Shown in pieces: positions 61,548 to 64,000 of a DNA stretch of 64,000 nt. The notes under the pieces are model-generated. The model searched no databases. It saw only the letters and a program-made list of their open reading frames with translations, and had not been told where the DNA came from. Source of the stretch: Pseudonocardia sp. (GTDB taxonomy: Bacteria > Actinomycetota > Actinomycetes > Mycobacteriales > Pseudonocardiaceae); contig NZ_JAODNI010000075.1 of assembly GCF_025465255.1 (NCBI RefSeq), positions 1 to 64,000 on the forward strand, given 5' to 3'. How positions within the stretch are numbered: position 1 is the first letter of the stretch; every line of letters begins with the position of its first letter. The position numbers and the translations under genes were made by a program.

Positions 61548-62665
61548 GCGCCGAGGGCGTAGTAGTCGAGCGCGTTCCCCCGCATGATCCTGGCCCGCAT
61601 CTCGGCCGGGAGCTTGGTCTGGAACGCGCGTTGCGGATGATCGAAGTCCCAGTGCGGGTAGTCCGTGGAGAACATCAGGATGTGCTGCCCGATCTCCTCG
61701 ATCAGCGCCAGCAGATCAGCGGGACGTTCGGGCTCCTCGATGGGCTGGGTGGTGATCCGGACCCGGTCGCGCAGGTACTCCGACGGGAGCCGTTGCAGGT
61801 CGGGCACCTCGACGCGCAGCCGGTGGTAGAGGGCGTCCAGGCGCCACATCAGCGGCGGGACCCAGGCGAACCCGCCCTCGATGAGCACGACCTTCAGCTC
61901 CGGGAACCGGTCGAACACCCCGTCCATGATCAGGCTCGTGACCTGCGCCTGGAACGCCACGGACATCGCGGTGTGGTCCTCGATGTAGAAGGAGGGCCAG
62001 CCCGCCGAGGTGATCGGCGCACCGGTCGTCGAGGCGAAGTGGATGCCCACCGGCAGGCCGCACTCCTGCGCTGCGTCGTAGATGGGCCAGTAACGGCGCT
62101 TGCCGAGCGGTGCCAGGGTGCGCGGGAACAACAACACCTGCACGAACCCGGAGTGGACCGCCGCGGCACGGCGGATCTCCTCGGCCGCCAGCTCCGGCGC
62201 CTCGAACGTGACCGTGATCGAGGCGCGCAGCCGGGCGTCGCGCTCGAGCCAGTGCTCGACCTGCCAGTCGTTCACCGCTCGCGCCAGTGCGGCGCCGTAG
62301 CCCTCGTTGCGCTGCTCGGCCGCCCGGTACAGGCAGTTGAGGATGGCGCGGTCGATGCCGTAGCGGTCGAGGAGTTGCTCACGCATGAAGTCCAGATCCG
62401 AGCCCGGCAGACCACCGCCCGGCGGCCACGCGTCGGTCCGTGACCCGCCGGCCGGACTGACCTTGGGGTAGACGTAGCCGGCCTCGTAGGGCGAGTACGT
62501 CCGCGGACCGACGTGGTCCATGTGCTCGAGCCAGCGAGCCGAGAGATAGGGGCGCAGGGCGGCGTCACTCGGGACGGTGTTGTGCACGTCGCAGTCGACG
62601 ATGCCCGTGCCGGGCCCTTCGGTGCGCACCCCCGCCGATGTCGGGTTGGTCAGCAGGTCGGTCAT
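61544..62665 (-). CDS. Amidohydrolase-2 family metal-dependent hydrolase/decarboxylase
   Basis: A 373-aa ACMSD-like (Amidohydro_2) enzyme. Metal-binding start IVDCDVHNTVPSD (DxH), His in LPVGIHFASTTGAP, and Asp/His in LMFSTDYPHWDFDHP. Such enzymes hydrolyse or decarboxylate aromatic ring-fission products. The segment LKVVLIEGGFAWVPPLMWRLD is the conserved C-terminal region. It overlaps the next gene upstream by 4 bp and the Rieske gene by 4 bp. It is a clear paralogue of the 62662-63759 protein. Confidence 0.9.
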   Translation of the reverse strand: MTDLLTNPTSAGVRTEGPGTGIVDCDVHNTVPSDAALRPYLSARWLEHMDHVGPRTYSPYEAGYVYPKVSPAGGSRTDAWPPGGGLPGSDLDFMREQLLDRYGIDRAILNCLYRAAEQRNEGYGAALARAVNDWQVEHWLERDARLRASITVTFEAPELAAEEIRRAAAVHSGFVQVLLFPRTLAPLGKRRYWPIYDAAQECGLPVGIHFASTTGAPITSAGWPSFYIEDHTAMSVAFQAQVTSLIMDGVFDRFPELKVVLIEGGFAWVPPLMWRLDALYHRLRVEVPDLQRLPSEYLRDRVRITTQPIEEPERPADLLALIEEIGQHILMFSTDYPHWDFDHPQRAFQTKLPAEMRARIMRGNALDYYALGA

Positions 62666-63759
62666 ACCGCAGCTCCCTGCAGGATCGTCGGGTACGTCGC
62701 CAGCCCGTTGTCCCGCAGCACCTGCCGGCGCTCGGCCGGGGACAGGAACTGCAGCAGCGACTGCTCGGGGTCGCGGTGGTGCCAGTGCGGGTGGTCGCCG
62801 GAGTAGAGCAGCATGTCCACCGAGCCGAGCTGGTCCAGGAACCTCGGCAGGTGGTCACGCGCCTGCTCCGTGGCGAGCGGCCCGTCGAACGGCGCGGTGC
62901 TCAGCCGCACGTGCCGGCGGATCACGACCGACGGGCGGTCGGCAACCCACGGGATCTCCCGGCGCAGACCCTTCCAGTTCTTGTCCAGGCGCCACATCAA
63001 CGAGGGCAGCCAGGTCACCCCGCTCTCCAGCAGCACCACCTTCAGCGCCGGGAACCGGGAGAAGACGCCCTCGCAGACCAGGCTCGTGAGCTGTGACTGC
63101 ATCGCCAGCGCCGCTCCGGCGTACTCCTCCAGGTAAGTCGAGGGCCACCCGACCGGCAGCGGCGGATTGCCGCCCGCCACCCCGGGGTGAACCCCGACGG
63201 GCAGGCCGGCCGCCGCCGCGGCCTCGTAGATCGGCCAGTGCGCTCGGTTGCCCAGCGGTACCTGCGAGTTGGCCAGCAGCAGGACCTGCACGAAGCCGCC
63301 GTGGCCGGCGAGCCGTTCGATCTCCTGTGCGGCGCGCTGCGGGTTCTGTGACGGAACCACGATCGAGGCGCGGTAACGAGGATCGGCGGCGAGCCACCGC
63401 TGCGCCTGCCAGTCGTTCAGGGCGGCCGCCATCGCGACCGCCCAGTCCTCGTTGTGGATCGGCTGCACCGCGTAGAGACAGTTCAGGATCGCGACGTCCA
63501 CGCCCCGTTCGAGCACCTGGGCACGCACGAGCTCCGGGTCGGCTCCCGGAGCTCGTCCACTCGATCTGCTCTCGGGCGTGGCGGAAAGGGCGGCCCTGCC
63601 CGGGTAGAACGCCGGCGCGAGGCTGGTCACCCCGTGCTCCACGCAGTAGTCGCTCCACCGCTGCGGGAGGTACGGAAACAGCTCCGCAATGTCGTCGACC
63701 GCGTTGTGGACGTCGCAATCGATGGAGCCGAACCCGGCGGCGGGTGTCCCAGAACTCAT
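62662..63759 (-). CDS. Amidohydrolase-2 family enzyme (paralogue)
   Basis: A 365-aa protein with the same layout as its neighbour: SIDCDVHNAVDDIAEL, LPVGVHPGVAGGNPPLP, LKVVLLESGVTWLPSLMWRLD and LLYSGDHPHWHHRDPE. In the last motif the neighbour's TDYPHWD is SGDHPHWH, so the metal site or substrate may differ. The ATG at 63759 follows CAGGAGCGGCTC. It is the first gene of the amidohydrolase-amidohydrolase-Rieske-transporter operon. Tandem paralogues suggest a heteromer or successive substrates. Confidence 0.9.
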   Translation of the reverse strand: MSSGTPAAGFGSIDCDVHNAVDDIAELFPYLPQRWSDYCVEHGVTSLAPAFYPGRAALSATPESRSSGRAPGADPELVRAQVLERGVDVAILNCLYAVQPIHNEDWAVAMAAALNDWQAQRWLAADPRYRASIVVPSQNPQRAAQEIERLAGHGGFVQVLLLANSQVPLGNRAHWPIYEAAAAAGLPVGVHPGVAGGNPPLPVGWPSTYLEEYAGAALAMQSQLTSLVCEGVFSRFPALKVVLLESGVTWLPSLMWRLDKNWKGLRREIPWVADRPSVVIRRHVRLSTAPFDGPLATEQARDHLPRFLDQLGSVDMLLYSGDHPHWHHRDPEQSLLQFLSPAERRQVLRDNGLATYPTILQGAAV

Positions 63760-63957
63760 GAGCCGCTCCTGCCTCATTGCCAGCGGTATCTTGGAATACC
63801 AGCATCTCAGGTGCTCGACCGTCAAGCGTCTCCTCGGGCTCGGCTCATGGCCGTCCGCGTATCGCTCCCATCACCAGGACCTCATGGACACCCGTCCGAC
63901 CCGACCATATGTTTCGGATGGTCGCCTCACATGACGGCCGCCACACGAGGAGGTGCC

Positions 63958-64000
63958 ATGGGATCACTGTGGATCGTCGGGCTGGTCCTGGTGCTCTACA
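63958..64000 (+). CDS. Start of an unidentified membrane protein (truncated by window)
   Basis: ATG 63958 follows CACGAGGAGGTGCC, a strong ribosome site, and opens GSLWIVGLVLVLY, a hydrophobic N-terminal helix. Only 14 codons are in the window. It is divergent from the amidohydrolase operon across 198 bp, which must contain both promoters. Confidence 0.55.
   Translation, partial: MGSLWIVGLVLVLY

Noticed and set aside
1..64000. CRISPR arrays, tRNA/rRNA genes, insertion sequences, prophage or integrase genes
   Set aside because: None recognised on reading both strands; no regularly spaced repeats, tRNA-like cloverleafs or transposase motifs were seen, although short or divergent tRNAs could be missed by eye.

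Overview
The window is very GC-rich (about 70% or more). It has dense, often 4-bp-overlapping genes, many GTG/TTG starts and actinobacterial families (SARP/AfsR-type regulators, CYP105-like P450 with 3Fe-4S ferredoxin, MSMEG_05xx-type proteins). It looks like chromosomal accessory DNA of an actinomycete, probably Pseudonocardiaceae. The genus is an inference from gene content only. I found no rRNA, tRNA, CRISPR array, insertion sequence or phage.

Layout. 1-3.3 kb: tail of a DUF917 gene, TetR regulator, P450 plus ferredoxin, hemerythrin-like protein. 3.7-15.6 kb, minus strand: a three-subunit molybdenum hydroxylase (large, medium, small) with its MoxR/CoxE-type maturation pair, plus FAH-family hydrolase, RidA, SCP2-domain protein, FAD monooxygenase, APC permease and amidohydrolase. 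This resembles a catabolic operon for a heterocyclic or aromatic compound, flanked by a large MalT/BTAD regulator (15.8-18.9 kb) and a divergent alpha/beta hydrolase. 19.9-40.7 kb: the most unusual block. Two convergent operons carry allG-allH-nitrile hydratase beta-alpha-accessory (plus strand) and carbamate kinase-allF/fdrA-MSMEG_0565-like glycosyltransferase (minus strand). They are followed by a SARP regulator, an operon with a CoA-disulfide-reductase-like flavoprotein and two proteins resembling the cyanobacterial/mycobacterial nitrogen-starvation (Nit1C) set, an XRE-cupin regulator, and a five-gene operon matching the bacterial coenzyme M pathway (ComA-type phosphosulfolactate synthase, two aspartase/fumarase-superfamily lyases, a D-cysteine-desulfhydrase-like PLP enzyme, and a Cys-rich protein). 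40.8-43.9 kb: OsmC and complete larC-larB-larE for the nickel-pincer cofactor. 44-46 kb: a frameshifted hydrolase, a GntR regulator and the stub of an SDR gene. 46-58.8 kb: sugar-acid catabolism (GlcD-type oxidase, Nramp-like transporter, KDG kinase, KDPG aldolase, IclR, IlvD/Edd dehydratase, UxaA-type dehydratase, a LarA-superfamily protein, PdxA-type dehydrogenase, DUF1537 kinase, GntR). 59.7-63.8 kb: a second Nramp-like transporter, a Rieske protein and two paralogous amidohydrolases. The window ends in the first codons of a plus-strand membrane protein.

How it may work together. A 13-base element, ACTATCnGATACG, sits in front of allG (twice), the nitrile hydratase genes, the flavoprotein/Nit1C-like operon and (degenerate) the coenzyme M operon, so these genes look like one regulon. 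No amidase was found beside the nitrile hydratase. Instead there is a full set for a carbamoyl-transferring complex (AllFGH) and carbamate kinase. My working hypothesis (inference only) is that a thiol made in situ, coenzyme M, captures cyanide or another C-N unit; the nitrile hydratase turns it into a carbamoyl compound; AllFGH phosphorolyses that to carbamoyl phosphate; and carbamate kinase recovers ATP, ammonia and CO2.

A second link: larB/C/E make the nickel-pincer cofactor, and the protein at 55.4-56.8 kb keeps the LarA cofactor and catalytic residues at the expected spacing, so it is a likely client, acting as a hydroxyacid or sugar-acid racemase/epimerase in the adjacent catabolic operon.
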